Positions 1 to 7,003 of a stretch of 11,463 nucleotides of DNA are shown here, in pieces. The stretch's first letter is position 1; each line of letters begins with the position of its first letter. Position numbers and translations under genes: made by a program. The notes under the pieces are model-generated. The model made no database searches, was not told the DNA's origin, and worked only from the letters and a program-made list of their open reading frames with translations. The stretch is from Thermoproteota archaeon (GTDB lineage: Archaea > Thermoproteota > Thermoprotei_A > Sulfolobales > Pyrodictiaceae), in NCBI GenBank assembly GCA_013153105.1, contig JAADFC010000092.1, forward strand, positions 1 through 11,463. The letters run 5' to 3'.

Positions 1-199
1 CGTTGGGCCCAAGATCCATTATTGCTATACGGTCGCGCCTCTCGAGCTTGGACAGCACCTTATGCAGCTTATACGGTTCAGTCATCACCACCTCCGCGTC
101 CACACCCGGCTCTGCGCCGGCCAAGCGGAGGTAGATGGCGGCCGAGGCGACGCCATCGAGGTCGGTGTGCGTTACCACGGTGAGCCACGGCCCGTCCAC
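1..199 (-). CDS. DHH-family phosphoesterase (RecJ-like), N-terminal part, cut by window edge
   Basis: The first 66 codons of a leftward gene are visible; the rest lies outside the window. The translation starts near VDGPWLTVVTHTDLDGVASA and reaches IAIMDLGPN at residues 58-66. The T-H-x-D-x-DG motif and the later hydrophobic-DLGPN motif are the first two metal-binding motifs of the DHH superfamily, which includes RecJ-like exonucleases, oligoribonucleases and cyclic-dinucleotide phosphodiesterases. The start is taken as GTG at 199-197, because a stop codon lies two codons upstream (205-203) and GGAGGG sits 7 nt before it (212-207). The DHHA1 substrate domain is not visible, so a nuclease such as the archaeal GINS-associated nuclease cannot be told from a small-molecule phosphodiesterase. 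The gene is divergent from the AGOG glycosylase gene across a 307-nt gap. The family is well supported; the substrate is unknown. Confidence 0.85.
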   Translation of the reverse strand, partial: MDGPWLTVVTHTDLDGVASAAIYLRLAGAEPGVDAEVVMTEPYKLHKVLSKLERRDRIAIMDLGPN

Positions 200-325
200 G
201 GCTCAGCCCTCCGCTGCCGCTCCCGCCCATAAGGTTTGGAGAGGCTGCCCCACGCCTGGAGAGGACGGGGGCGCCTGCGCGCCGGCTGGCCTTTGAGGGC
301 GTCGGCGACGCCGACCCTGCACATC

Positions 326-364
326 GGAGCCCCCGAGGCGGCACGCGGCTGCCTCGGGGGCTCC
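326..364. repeat. Perfect 14-bp inverted repeat forming a very stable hairpin
   Basis: The left arm GGAGCCCCCGAGGC (326-339) is exactly complementary to the right arm GCCTCGGGGGCTCC (351-364). Three further pairs inside the arms (340-342 with 348-350, one of them G-U) extend the stem to 17 bp closed by a 5-nt ACGCG loop. No T-run follows on either strand, so a bacterial-type terminator is unlikely, and archaeal termination does not normally need a hairpin. It could be a structured RNA element, a protein-binding palindrome or a remnant of a small repeat element. The structure is plain; its role is unknown. Confidence 0.85.
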
Positions 365-429
365 TCGCCTCGGAGTCTGTCCTCAGCCGCCCCTCTATGC
401 TCCTCTCCCCGGGCCGGAAGGGGGTTCGG

Positions 430-440
430 GGGTAAATAGT
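430..440 (+). promoter_or_regulatory. Possible TATA box for the AGOG gene
   Basis: GGTAAATAGT at 431-440 is the only A/T-rich patch in this GC-rich stretch. It lies about 70 nt before the GTG start at 507, which would give a leader of roughly 45 nt. It is a weak match to an archaeal TATA element and no clear BRE is seen. Confidence 0.3.
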
Positions 441-506
441 GACGGCGACGCCACCCGGAGAGGCTGAGACGCGGGCTCCCCTCTCGCTGGGGTGTGAGGC
501 TGTCTA

Positions 507-1373
507 GTGTTGGCTCTCATACGCAGCCGTGTCGAGGCGGTGGCGGCTGCCCTTACAGGGGTCGACCTTAGGGCTGTCGAGGTCATCGAGTCCGGGGATC
601 CCCAGTACAAGGCTGTGGCCAGAGTGGCGTCTGTCTACGGGCCGCCGGGCGTCGCGCTGGTTGTTGGGAATGCTCTCGTGAGCTACAGGCTTAGCCTCCC
701 CGGGGAGGTCTACTGGGAGGAGTTCGCCGACCACCTGGAGTCTAGGGGGCCTAGGCTGCAGCCGGAGAAGGCCGCGGAGATAGTGGCTGAGTTCATACGC
801 TCCTCCCGGGGTAACAGGATGGTGTTGGAGCAGAAGATAGCCAGGCTCCGCCGCGCCGCGCCGGCGCTCGCTGAGCTTGCCCGCAACCCGTTCTCCTACA
901 CGGACCTCACCAGCCTGATAGCCCTCCTCCGCAGGAGCCTCCAGGTTAGAGGGGATGAGAAGACCGTCGTGTTCGCCGCTAAGATGGCCTACTACTTCTA
1001 CAGGGCTCTCGGCCTCGCGGTCAGGGGCAGGGAGGAGGTGCCATTGCCCGTCGACCGGAGGATGGCGCTTCTAACCTCGACAAGCCGCATGGTTGAGGCG
1101 CCGCCTGAAGAGATAATGGCGAGCCTGCGCAGGGAAGCCCTGAAGGCGTGGCGCAGCGTCTCCGAGGCCTCCGGTATACCCATGCTGAACCTCGACGCCC
1201 TCGTGTGGCTGCCGGCTCGTGGTATAGAGAGGCTGCTGCGCACCGGCCTCGGCGTCGCACGCGATGAGTACGCCAGGCGCCTTGTCTCCCAGAGCCGTGG
1301 CCTCATAGGCTGGGCGAAGGCGCGGCGGATAGCCGCGGAGGTGCTATACCGAGAGCCGGTCACCCGCCGCTGA
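507..1373 (+). CDS. agog: Archaeal 8-oxoguanine DNA glycosylase/AP lyase (AGOG)
   Basis: This 288-residue protein matches the AGOG family, a helix-hairpin-helix-like DNA repair enzyme that excises 8-oxoguanine and nicks the abasic site. Family-like blocks appear in order: DPQYKAVARV (31-40), NALVSYRLSLPGEVYWEEF (55-73), DEKTVVFAAKM (150-160), VPLPVDRRMALLT (178-190) and GIPMLNLDALVWLPAR (223-238). Lys152 and Asp183 align with the catalytic Lys140 and Asp172 known from the Pyrobaculum aerophilum enzyme, with nearly the same spacing. The protein is about 30 residues longer than that enzyme, mostly as a basic C-terminal tail. The GTG start follows GAGG at 496-499 by 7 nt, and an in-frame stop lies at 495-497; TTG at 510 is an alternative. 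The 3' end overlaps the convergent M28 peptidase gene by 30 nt. Confidence 0.93.
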   Translation: MLALIRSRVEAVAAALTGVDLRAVEVIESGDPQYKAVARVASVYGPPGVALVVGNALVSYRLSLPGEVYWEEFADHLESRGPRLQPEKAAEIVAEFIRSSRGNRMVLEQKIARLRRAAPALAELARNPFSYTDLTSLIALLRRSLQVRGDEKTVVFAAKMAYYFYRALGLAVRGREEVPLPVDRRMALLTSTSRMVEAPPEEIMASLRREALKAWRSVSEASGIPMLNLDALVWLPARGIERLLRTGLGVARDEYARRLVSQSRGLIGWAKARRIAAEVLYREPVTRR

Positions 1374-2954
1374 AAGCCTCTCGGCCAGCATGGAGTCGAG
1401 AAGCCCCTGCAGGGACCGGCCGGCCGCGACCCCGTAGCCTCCCGGCGGACAGGCGTCCACCACCCGGTCGCCATACGCTACCAGCCGCGGGCACTCCCGC
1501 GCCCCGGGCCTCCAGTCGAGCCAGGGAGGCTCCTCGAGGCATAGACACCAGCGGCTCTCACCGACAGCCTCCAAGGGGACGCTCAAAGCCTCCTGCAACG
1601 CCAGCGCCGCCTCAACGCCGCGCCTCTGGTAGGCCCGGTAGAGCCGGTAGACCTCCTGCCGGGTCCGGGGGAGCGGCAGCCTCGACGCGCGGAGCATCAC
1701 GTGGCGGAAGTACTCCTCGACACAGCCCTCAAGCCGCAGCGGTAGGTGGTCAGTGACTACCCTCACGGCGCGCAGCGCATCCACCGGGTCAACCCGGTCG
1801 GGTGTATCGTCGGCACTATGGTACACCTCGGGGAGCCTCCTCGAGGTGACCGCTATCGACGCCACGCCACTGCTGCTGAACCAGAAGCTGTCGGTGTCGA
1901 TGTCGTCCCTCCCAAGGTACGGCGGCCCCCCCGCAGCCTCGAGACACATGCCGGCCAGGGCCGAGCCGGACGACACTACATCGCCTACCGCGGTGTCAAA
2001 CACTACGATAAGCCTCGGCGCCCCCCCGCCCCAGGAGGCGGTCTCGGAGTAGAACCTCGAGCCCCACGCCCAGTACCAGCCGCGGAGGGGCCGGGCGCCG
2101 AACTCCTCGGCGGTGAAACTGAGGAAGCCCGCGCGCACCCCCCGGTCCCGCATCCAGGCAGCAGCGGCGATAGCCTGGAGGACTCCTGTAAGGTTATCCA
2201 AGGCGCCCCCAAGCCAGTGGTCGTGATGCGCAGCGAACACTACATCCTCACCGCCCTCGACACCCTCAACAATATACCCGTAAGACGCGTCAAGGACAAC
2301 GTCAAGGTTAACCACAAGCCTCCCACAAGCCCTAGCCAGCCTAGCAGCCCGCCGCGTGAGAAACACGGCGGCAGAACCAGGAGCGGCGTCGTAGACAGAG
2401 TCCGGCAGCGGCGGCCGCGGAGGAACCACTACACGGCGAAGACGCTCGTCAACAACGACAACAAGCCTCCTATGCACCCACCTCCTCCACACCCTGGCAA
2501 GAAAGGCGTCGGGGTCGTCAAGCCTAAAGCGGGCCCATACAACGTCGCGCACAACATCAAGACTATCAGTAAAAGGCCCACTAGGCGGCAGCGGCAGCGC
2601 CTCAAGACTCTGGCCGCACGCCGAAACCTCGAAGCTGCGAACCCTCCAAACAGTCACCGGAACCGGGATAAGACGCACAGAAAACCCGAGAGCCTCCTCA
2701 GCTATACGGGCCACACGCTCGGCGAGGATACGCTCGGCAGGGGTACCAGCAGCAGCCTCCCCGACCTCATAGAGGCCCCGGAGCCTCGACGCAAACCATG
2801 TAGCCTCAAGCCTAGCGGCCAAGGCGGCAGCTCCCTGCCACTCCCCGCCGTAGCCAGAGCTGAAGGGGGCACTGGAGAGGCTCGCGAGGGCACCCGGAGC
2901 CCTCCTCCCGGCCTCTGGGCTACGTGTCTCCGGCTGGTTAAAGTGTGAGAGCAT
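1344..2954 (-). CDS. M28-family zinc metallopeptidase (aminopeptidase-like)
   Basis: The 536-residue product carries the full set of M28 di-zinc ligands: His243 in AAHHDHW, Asp253 in GALDNLTG, the Glu283-Glu284 pair in FTAEEFG (general base and ligand), Asp320 in VVFDTAVGD and His379 in VYHSADDT. DSFWFSSSGVASIAV (355-369) resembles the family's substrate-pocket segment before the last His. Residues 1-45 are low-complexity, and a helical segment and a long insert precede the catalytic core. About 150 residues follow the last ligand, with a CLCL motif and no recognised domain. No signal peptide or membrane segment is seen, so a cytoplasmic aminopeptidase or peptidase is likely; the substrate is unknown. 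The ATG lies inside infB with a 17-nt overlap, suggesting co-transcription and translational coupling. TTG at 2822-2820 (residue 45) is a possible later start with GGGAG nearby. Its 3' end overlaps AGOG tail to tail. Confidence 0.88.
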   Translation of the reverse strand: MLSHFNQPETRSPEAGRRAPGALASLSSAPFSSGYGGEWQGAAALAARLEATWFASRLRGLYEVGEAAAGTPAERILAERVARIAEEALGFSVRLIPVPVTVWRVRSFEVSACGQSLEALPLPPSGPFTDSLDVVRDVVWARFRLDDPDAFLARVWRRWVHRRLVVVVDERLRRVVVPPRPPLPDSVYDAAPGSAAVFLTRRAARLARACGRLVVNLDVVLDASYGYIVEGVEGGEDVVFAAHHDHWLGGALDNLTGVLQAIAAAAWMRDRGVRAGFLSFTAEEFGARPLRGWYWAWGSRFYSETASWGGGAPRLIVVFDTAVGDVVSSGSALAGMCLEAAGGPPYLGRDDIDTDSFWFSSSGVASIAVTSRRLPEVYHSADDTPDRVDPVDALRAVRVVTDHLPLRLEGCVEEYFRHVMLRASRLPLPRTRQEVYRLYRAYQRRGVEAALALQEALSVPLEAVGESRWCLCLEEPPWLDWRPGARECPRLVAYGDRVVDACPPGGYGVAAGRSLQGLLDSMLAERLSAAGDRLSV

Positions 2955-4773
2955 AGGTTGGGTTCTGCTTCCGCTTAATCTTTATAATCTCCTTCAACAC
3001 CACCATCTCGTCGTCGCTGAGCTCGCTCTTATACTTGGTGAGCCATAGTATAGCATGCTTCTCCGGGACGTCCGTGTAGAGGACGTCGCCCTCATCTATG
3101 TGCCTCCCCACCATCACGTGGCCTCTTATAGATATGGCTACAGCCATGCCGGCCCGCGCCTCCTTCAGGCTCTTGCCCCTATCCTGGATCTGGTGGATTA
3201 CACCTATCCGCTTGCCATCCTCCCTCATCAAGGGATAGCCGGGCTTGATTATTCCGCCGAGCACCTCGACACCCACTATGGCGGGGTTGCTCCTCCTGAA
3301 CACGTACCCCGGCAGTATCCTTATCTTGCCAGGCCTCACAAGCTGCTCGAGCTCCCTCCTCTTATCGGCCTCCTTCTGCTCCCGCAGCCACTTCTCGAAC
3401 TCCTCCAACAGCTGGTATATCACGTTATGAGTGAATATAGGCACATTGAACCTCTTAGCCTCCTCCTCAGCCTCCGGCAGAACCTTAACGTTGAACCCGA
3501 GGATGACGCCGTAGTACTTGTTTAGCTCGCGGCTCGCAGCAGCCTCTATAACGTCACGCTTAGCTATGGGGCCCACGTCTGCATACCTTATAGGTATGCC
3601 CTTCCTTTTGAGAGCCTCGGTCAGCGCCTCCAGGCTCCCCAGGGTATCAGCCTTTATGACCACGCCCTCAGCCTCAGTCTTTATCCTTAGGGCCTCTATC
3701 TCCCTACGCACGCTCTCCGCAAGCTTCCGCGCCTCCTCCTCATCCCTAGCAACGTAGATCGGTGCACCCGCCACAGCCTCCTCAAGGCCAGGCGCAACAA
3801 CCCTCACGCCGGCAGCAGCGTAGACCTCCTCGACGGGCTCCAGCTCCCTCTTCGCGACCCTTATCTCCTGGAGAGGCTTGGGCATCAGCAGCGCGCGAAC
3901 CCTCGTTATCACCGGGCCCCCAAGGCCGCCCGTGACTATTATGTCGCCGCGGCGCAGCACGCCATCGTATATTATCACGTCAGCCGCGGTGCCGACGCCG
4001 GGCTGCTCCCTCAGCTCGAGTATAACACCCCTAGCGGGCCCCTCGGCGTAGCGCAGCCTGTTCTGCAGGTACCTCTGCGCGAGGCCTGCCAGGACCGCCA
4101 GCAGCTCAGCTATGCCCTCGCCCGTCTTCGCGGATACGGGTATGACGGCGACTGTCTTAGTGAAGTCTTTTATCCTATCGAACCGGTCGGCCTGAAAGCC
4201 CAGCTCGTAGAGCTTGGCTATAACGTTGTCCCATAGCCTCCTCTCGAGCTCCTCTCTCGCACGCTGGCTCTGCCGCTGGAACGATATGATGAACGGTGTG
4301 TCGGGCTGCGGCCTCCATCCGGGTATACGGTCAATCTTGTTAGCCGCGACTATGAACGGGACACGCCTCTGCCGCAGTATCTCAATGGACTCGTAGGTCT
4401 GCGGCTGGAAGCCCTCGTTAATGTCGACAACCAGTATGGCGAAGTCTGCGACGCTGCCGCCCCGCCTGCGGAGGTTGGCGAACAGCTCGTGGCCCGGCGT
4501 GTCTATGAACAGTAGGCCTGGTATAATGAGCTTGAACGGTATAAGCTTCTTCAGGGGCTCGGCGAGCTTCTCTATTACGCTTGCTGGCACCACGCTGGCG
4601 CCGACGTGCTGTGTTATAAGGCCCGGCTCCTTAGCCGCGACCACGGTACCCCTTATCTTGTCAAGCAGCGTCGTCTTGCCATGGTCGACGTGGCCTAGAA
4701 CGACCACTATAGGCTGGCGCAGCCTCCGGCCGGCAGCCTGCTTGGCAGCCGCAGACGCCTGGCTGCTCACCAT
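2938..4773 (-). CDS. infB: Translation initiation factor aIF5B (IF-2 homologue)
   Basis: This 611-residue GTPase promotes joining of the ribosomal subunits and helps position initiator tRNA. GTP-binding motifs are complete: G1 GHVDHGKT (27-34), G3 DTPGH (91-95), G4 NKID (145-148) and G5 SAKTGEG (214-220). The G domain is followed by the beta-barrel domain II, the alpha/beta domain III around VVIKADTLGSLEALTEALK, a long linker helix (EEFEKWLREQKEADKRRELE) and domain IV around GYVFRRSNPAIVGVEVLGG. The length is normal for archaea and no intein interrupts the G domain. The ATG start is preceded by GAGGGG about 6 nt upstream and by a TATA-like box at 4807-4816. The gene is divergent from rps6e and leads an apparent two-gene unit with the M28 peptidase. 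Confidence 0.98.
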   Translation of the reverse strand: MVSSQASAAAKQAAGRRLRQPIVVVLGHVDHGKTTLLDKIRGTVVAAKEPGLITQHVGASVVPASVIEKLAEPLKKLIPFKLIIPGLLFIDTPGHELFANLRRRGGSVADFAILVVDINEGFQPQTYESIEILRQRRVPFIVAANKIDRIPGWRPQPDTPFIISFQRQSQRAREELERRLWDNVIAKLYELGFQADRFDRIKDFTKTVAVIPVSAKTGEGIAELLAVLAGLAQRYLQNRLRYAEGPARGVILELREQPGVGTAADVIIYDGVLRRGDIIVTGGLGGPVITRVRALLMPKPLQEIRVAKRELEPVEEVYAAAGVRVVAPGLEEAVAGAPIYVARDEEEARKLAESVRREIEALRIKTEAEGVVIKADTLGSLEALTEALKRKGIPIRYADVGPIAKRDVIEAAASRELNKYYGVILGFNVKVLPEAEEEAKRFNVPIFTHNVIYQLLEEFEKWLREQKEADKRRELEQLVRPGKIRILPGYVFRRSNPAIVGVEVLGGIIKPGYPLMREDGKRIGVIHQIQDRGKSLKEARAGMAVAISIRGHVMVGRHIDEGDVLYTDVPEKHAILWLTKYKSELSDDEMVVLKEIIKIKRKQNPTYALTL

Positions 4774-4806
4774 CCACCACCCCTCACGGCGGCGACGCAG
4801 CCACCT

Positions 4807-4816
4807 CTTTTTAATC
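4807..4816 (-). promoter_or_regulatory. TATA box for infB
   Basis: Read on the minus strand the site is GATTAAAAAG. It lies about 38 nt before the infB ATG, giving a predicted short leader of about 12 nt. It stands out sharply in the GC-rich surroundings. Confidence 0.6.
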
Positions 4817-4839
4817 CAGTTGGAGCGGGGTCCGCCACA

Positions 4840-4849
4840 CTATATTACC
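4840..4849 (+). promoter_or_regulatory. Probable TATA box for rps6e
   Basis: CTATATTACC is an A/T-rich island in GC-rich DNA about 110 nt before the S6e ATG. If used rightward, transcription would begin near 4870 and the leader would be about 85 nt, containing the hairpins at 4881-4928. On the opposite strand it could instead serve infB, though the box at 4807-4816 is better placed for that. Confidence 0.45.
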
Positions 4850-4880
4850 CCGAAGCCCGGCGGCCGCTGCTCCGCCACGG

Positions 4881-4928
4881 CCCCGCTGGACGGGCGGGGG
4901 ATGCTGGGCCGCCCACGCAGCGGCCCGG
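4881..4928 (+). promoter_or_regulatory. Tandem GC-rich hairpins in the rps6e leader
   Basis: Two inverted repeats sit between the probable rps6e promoter and its start codon. The first is CCCCGC (4881-4886) with GCGGGG (4894-4899). The second is CTGGGCCGC (4904-4912) with GCGGCCCGG (4920-4928), a 9-bp stem with one T-G pair and a 7-nt loop. A further 5-bp stem (4859-4863 with 4872-4876) precedes them. The last stem ends 14 nt before the GGGAGG ribosome binding site. Such a leader could act in translational control, but short stems arise easily in GC-rich DNA. Confidence 0.4.
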
Positions 4929-4955
4929 GGATGAACCGGCCGGGAGGTGCGTGAG

Positions 4956-5621
4956 ATGCCTGAGTTCAAGATAGTGATATCCGACCCTGAGGCTAAGGCG
5001 GACCAGCCGGTATTGAAGGTTAAGGTTAAGGGTGACGAGGAGATAGAATACGGCGAGGAGGAGAAGAGCCAGCGCCGCCTGCCCACGTGTAAGGCTAACC
5101 CCAAGCTCCTCGAGAAGCTCAACGCAGTCCACGGGATCATAACCGTGAGGATTAGGAAGGAGGAGAAGAAGATCAAGCATACGTGTAAGGCAATCGCAGA
5201 CGAGCAGGTGGGCGAGGACGAGGTGCGCGTGAGCCTCGAGTGGCTCGGCGACGCTGCCGGCGTCGAGGAGGCTGAGGGCGAGGTGTTCAGGGCGAAGGCG
5301 TGGCAGATAACCGTCACGAGCCCCGCGGCGGACCAGCTGGTCGGGCTCAGGATAGGGGACCGCTTCGACGGCGCTATAGTAGGGCTGCCGGGCTACCAGC
5401 TGGAGATACGCGGCGGCAGCGACAACAGCGGCTTCCCGATGCTACCCTCGATACCGGGCCCGGTGAAGAAGAGGGTCCTCCTCTCCGGGCCCCCGGGCTT
5501 CCACCCCAGGGAGAAGGGCGAGAGGCGCAGGAAGACGGTGAGGGGCAACACGGTGAGCCATGATACGGTACAGATAAACACCGTGATAGTCTACCCCAAG
5601 CGTAGGAAGAAGGAGCAGTAA
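4956..5621 (+). CDS. rps6e: Small-subunit ribosomal protein S6e
   Basis: The 221-residue product begins MPEFKIVISDPEAKADQPV, typical of archaeal S6e, a beta-barrel protein of the small subunit. It has the usual glycine- and basic-rich region LRIGDRFDGAIVGLPGYQ and the family-like stretch GFPMLPSIPGPVKKRVLL. The C-terminus is highly basic (REKGERRRKTVRGNT, then PKRRKKEQ), as expected for rRNA binding. The ATG at 4956 was chosen because GGAGGT lies 7 nt upstream (4943-4948) and the protein then begins with the family's usual N-terminus. A GTG at 4947 in the same frame would overlap that site. Downstream comes aIF2-gamma after 116 nt, a pairing common in archaea. The gap holds pyrimidine-rich TTT tracts near 5649 and 5667 but no clear terminator. 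Confidence 0.96.
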   Translation: MPEFKIVISDPEAKADQPVLKVKVKGDEEIEYGEEEKSQRRLPTCKANPKLLEKLNAVHGIITVRIRKEEKKIKHTCKAIADEQVGEDEVRVSLEWLGDAAGVEEAEGEVFRAKAWQITVTSPAADQLVGLRIGDRFDGAIVGLPGYQLEIRGGSDNSGFPMLPSIPGPVKKRVLLSGPPGFHPREKGERRRKTVRGNTVSHDTVQINTVIVYPKRRKKEQ

Positions 5622-5689
5622 CGCCGTCCACTAGAGCCGCGGGTCGGCCTTTCGCCGTCCAGTCCCTTTCACGAATCCCTGGAGGCATC

Positions 5690-5700
5690 CCAGTTATTAC
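5690..5700 (+). promoter_or_regulatory. Possible TATA box for the aIF2-gamma gene
   Basis: CAGTTATTAC lies about 42 nt before the ATG at 5738, a workable distance for a promoter with a short leader that still includes GGGTGG. The match to the TATA consensus is modest, and read-through from rps6e is equally possible. Confidence 0.3.
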
Positions 5701-5737
5701 CTAGGGCGCCTCCTCCTGGCCGTGCAGGGTGGAATAC

Positions 5738-7003
5738 ATGGCTAAGTTCGATGTTGACGAGATTGAGGCTCAGCGTAGGAGGCAGCCGGAGGTCAACATA
5801 GGCACGGCGGGCCACGTCGACCATGGCAAGACTACTCTCGTACAGGCGCTCACTGGCGTCTGGACCGCTAAGCACAGCGAGGAGCTGAAGCGTGGCATGA
5901 CTATAAAGCTCGGCTACGCGGAGGGGGAGATATGGTACTGCGAGGGCGCTGAGGAGCCGGACGCCTACCAGCCCTTCCCGGAGAAGTGTCCGGAGGGTAC
6001 TGTCCCGAAGCTGCTGCGCAAGGTCTCCTACGTCGATGCACCCGGCCACGAGATACTCATGGCGACAATGCTATCGGGCGCCGCGCTGATGGATGGGGCC
6101 CTGCTGGTGATCGCTGCCAACGAGCGCTGCCCCCAGCCCCAGACCTATGAGCACCTCATGGCCCTGAACATAGTGGGTGTCGACAAGATAGTCCTCGTAC
6201 AGAACAAGGTTGACGTCGTGACGCCGGAGAGGGCCCGGGAGAGCTATAGGGAGATACGGGAGTTCGTCAAGGGTACCATAGCGGAGAAGGCCCCCGTGAT
6301 ACCTGTCAGTGCGCTGCACAGGGTCAATATCGACGCCCTAATAATGGCTATGGAGTATCTCATACCGACGCCGCAGAGGGACCCGAGCAAGCCTCCCCTC
6401 ATGTACGTCGCTAGGAGCTTCGACGTGAACAAGCCTGGCACTCCCGTCGAGGAGCTGCGTGGCGGAGTCATAGGCGGAGCGTTGATCCAGGGAAGGCTGC
6501 GGGTGGGCGATGAGATAGAGATAGTCCCTGGGCTGCGGGTCGAGCAGCGTGGCCGTGTGCGCTACGAGCCTGTGGTGACTGAGGTTACTAGCCTCCGCTT
6601 CGGCAACCTTGAGGTGGAGGAGGCGCGGCCTGGCGGCCTGGTTGCGGTTGGCACCCTGCTTGACCCCGCCGTAGCTAAGGCGGACAATCTCGTGGGTAAT
6701 GTTGTCGGGCGCCCGGGTCATCTGCCGCCGGTCCGGGAGGAGTTGACGATAGAGTACCACTTGCTGGAGCGTGCTGTCGGTGCTAGGGAGTTTGTGAAGG
6801 TCCCGCCTATAAGGCGCCGCGAGATAGTCATGCTAACAATAGGTACAAGCATAACGCTCGGCATAGTAACCAACGTCTCCGGCGACACTATGGAGGTGAA
6901 GCTGCGCAGGCCGGTTGCCGCGTGGGAGGGCGACAGGGTCGCCATCTCCAGGCAGATTATGGGGAGGTGGAGGCTCGTCGGATGGGGTATAGTCAAAGGC
7001 TGA
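5738..7003 (+). CDS. eif2g: Translation initiation factor aIF2 subunit gamma
   Basis: The 421-residue GTPase subunit of aIF2 binds initiator Met-tRNA and GTP. Motifs present are GHVDHGKT (25-32), switch I RGMTIKLGYA (52-61), DAPGHE (100-105), NKVD (156-159) and SALH (191-194). These are followed by two beta-barrel domains, beginning around PLMYVARSFDVNKPGT and ending GRWRLVGWGIVKG. The zinc knuckle inserted after switch I is altered: archaeal homologues usually carry two CxxC pairs, whereas here only Cys68 (WYCEGAEEP) and Cys84 (EKCPEGTVP) remain. The ATG at 5738 is preferred because GGGTGG lies 5 nt upstream; a GTG at 5729 would add three residues. The 3' end overlaps the PIN-domain gene by 22 nt. 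The alpha and beta subunits are not in the window. Confidence 0.97.
   Translation: MAKFDVDEIEAQRRRQPEVNIGTAGHVDHGKTTLVQALTGVWTAKHSEELKRGMTIKLGYAEGEIWYCEGAEEPDAYQPFPEKCPEGTVPKLLRKVSYVDAPGHEILMATMLSGAALMDGALLVIAANERCPQPQTYEHLMALNIVGVDKIVLVQNKVDVVTPERARESYREIREFVKGTIAEKAPVIPVSALHRVNIDALIMAMEYLIPTPQRDPSKPPLMYVARSFDVNKPGTPVEELRGGVIGGALIQGRLRVGDEIEIVPGLRVEQRGRVRYEPVVTEVTSLRFGNLEVEEARPGGLVAVGTLLDPAVAKADNLVGNVVGRPGHLPPVREELTIEYHLLERAVGAREFVKVPPIRRREIVMLTIGTSITLGIVTNVSGDTMEVKLRRPVAAWEGDRVAISRQIMGRWRLVGWGIVKG

Larger units (their letters stand above)
200..506. other. Gene-free divergent intergenic region rich in inverted repeats
   Basis: This stretch separates the leftward DHH gene from the rightward AGOG gene. 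No reading frame in it resembles a protein. It contains the long perfect hairpin at 326-364, a short palindromic hairpin at 298-312 (GGCGTC-GGC-GACGCC), and a 6-bp inverted repeat of GAGAGG and CCTCTC just upstream of AGOG. The 10-mer GGAGAGGCTG occurs twice (239-248 and 456-465). I saw no T-loop, SRP RNA domain or RNase P RNA core signature. The region may hold the two divergent promoters and possibly a small structured RNA, but neither is proven. Confidence 0.6.

Noticed and set aside
78..88. C-box and D-box-like GTGATGA and CTGA on the minus strand
   Set aside because: The boxes touch each other with no guide between them, and they are coding sequence of the DHH gene.
239..465. GGAGAGGCTG repeated at 239-248 and 456-465 as possible direct repeats
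   Set aside because: Ten identical bases in such biased sequence can easily occur by chance, and flanking bases do not match.
200..506. A tRNA, SRP RNA or RNase P RNA gene in the hairpin-rich gap
   Set aside because: GGGGTTCGGGG near 421 lacks a proper T-loop and acceptor pairing. The GGCCGGAAGG near 413 lacks the rest of the SRP domain IV motif, and no RNase P core sequences were found.
1746..2948. 400-codon open frame on the plus strand opposite the M28 peptidase gene
   Set aside because: Its translation is Pro/Arg/His-rich with no recognisable motif. The minus-strand frame has all the M28 zinc ligands, so this is a GC-driven shadow.
4287..4292. TGATGA C-box-like sequence on the plus strand
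   Set aside because: It lies antisense within infB with no D box at a suitable distance.
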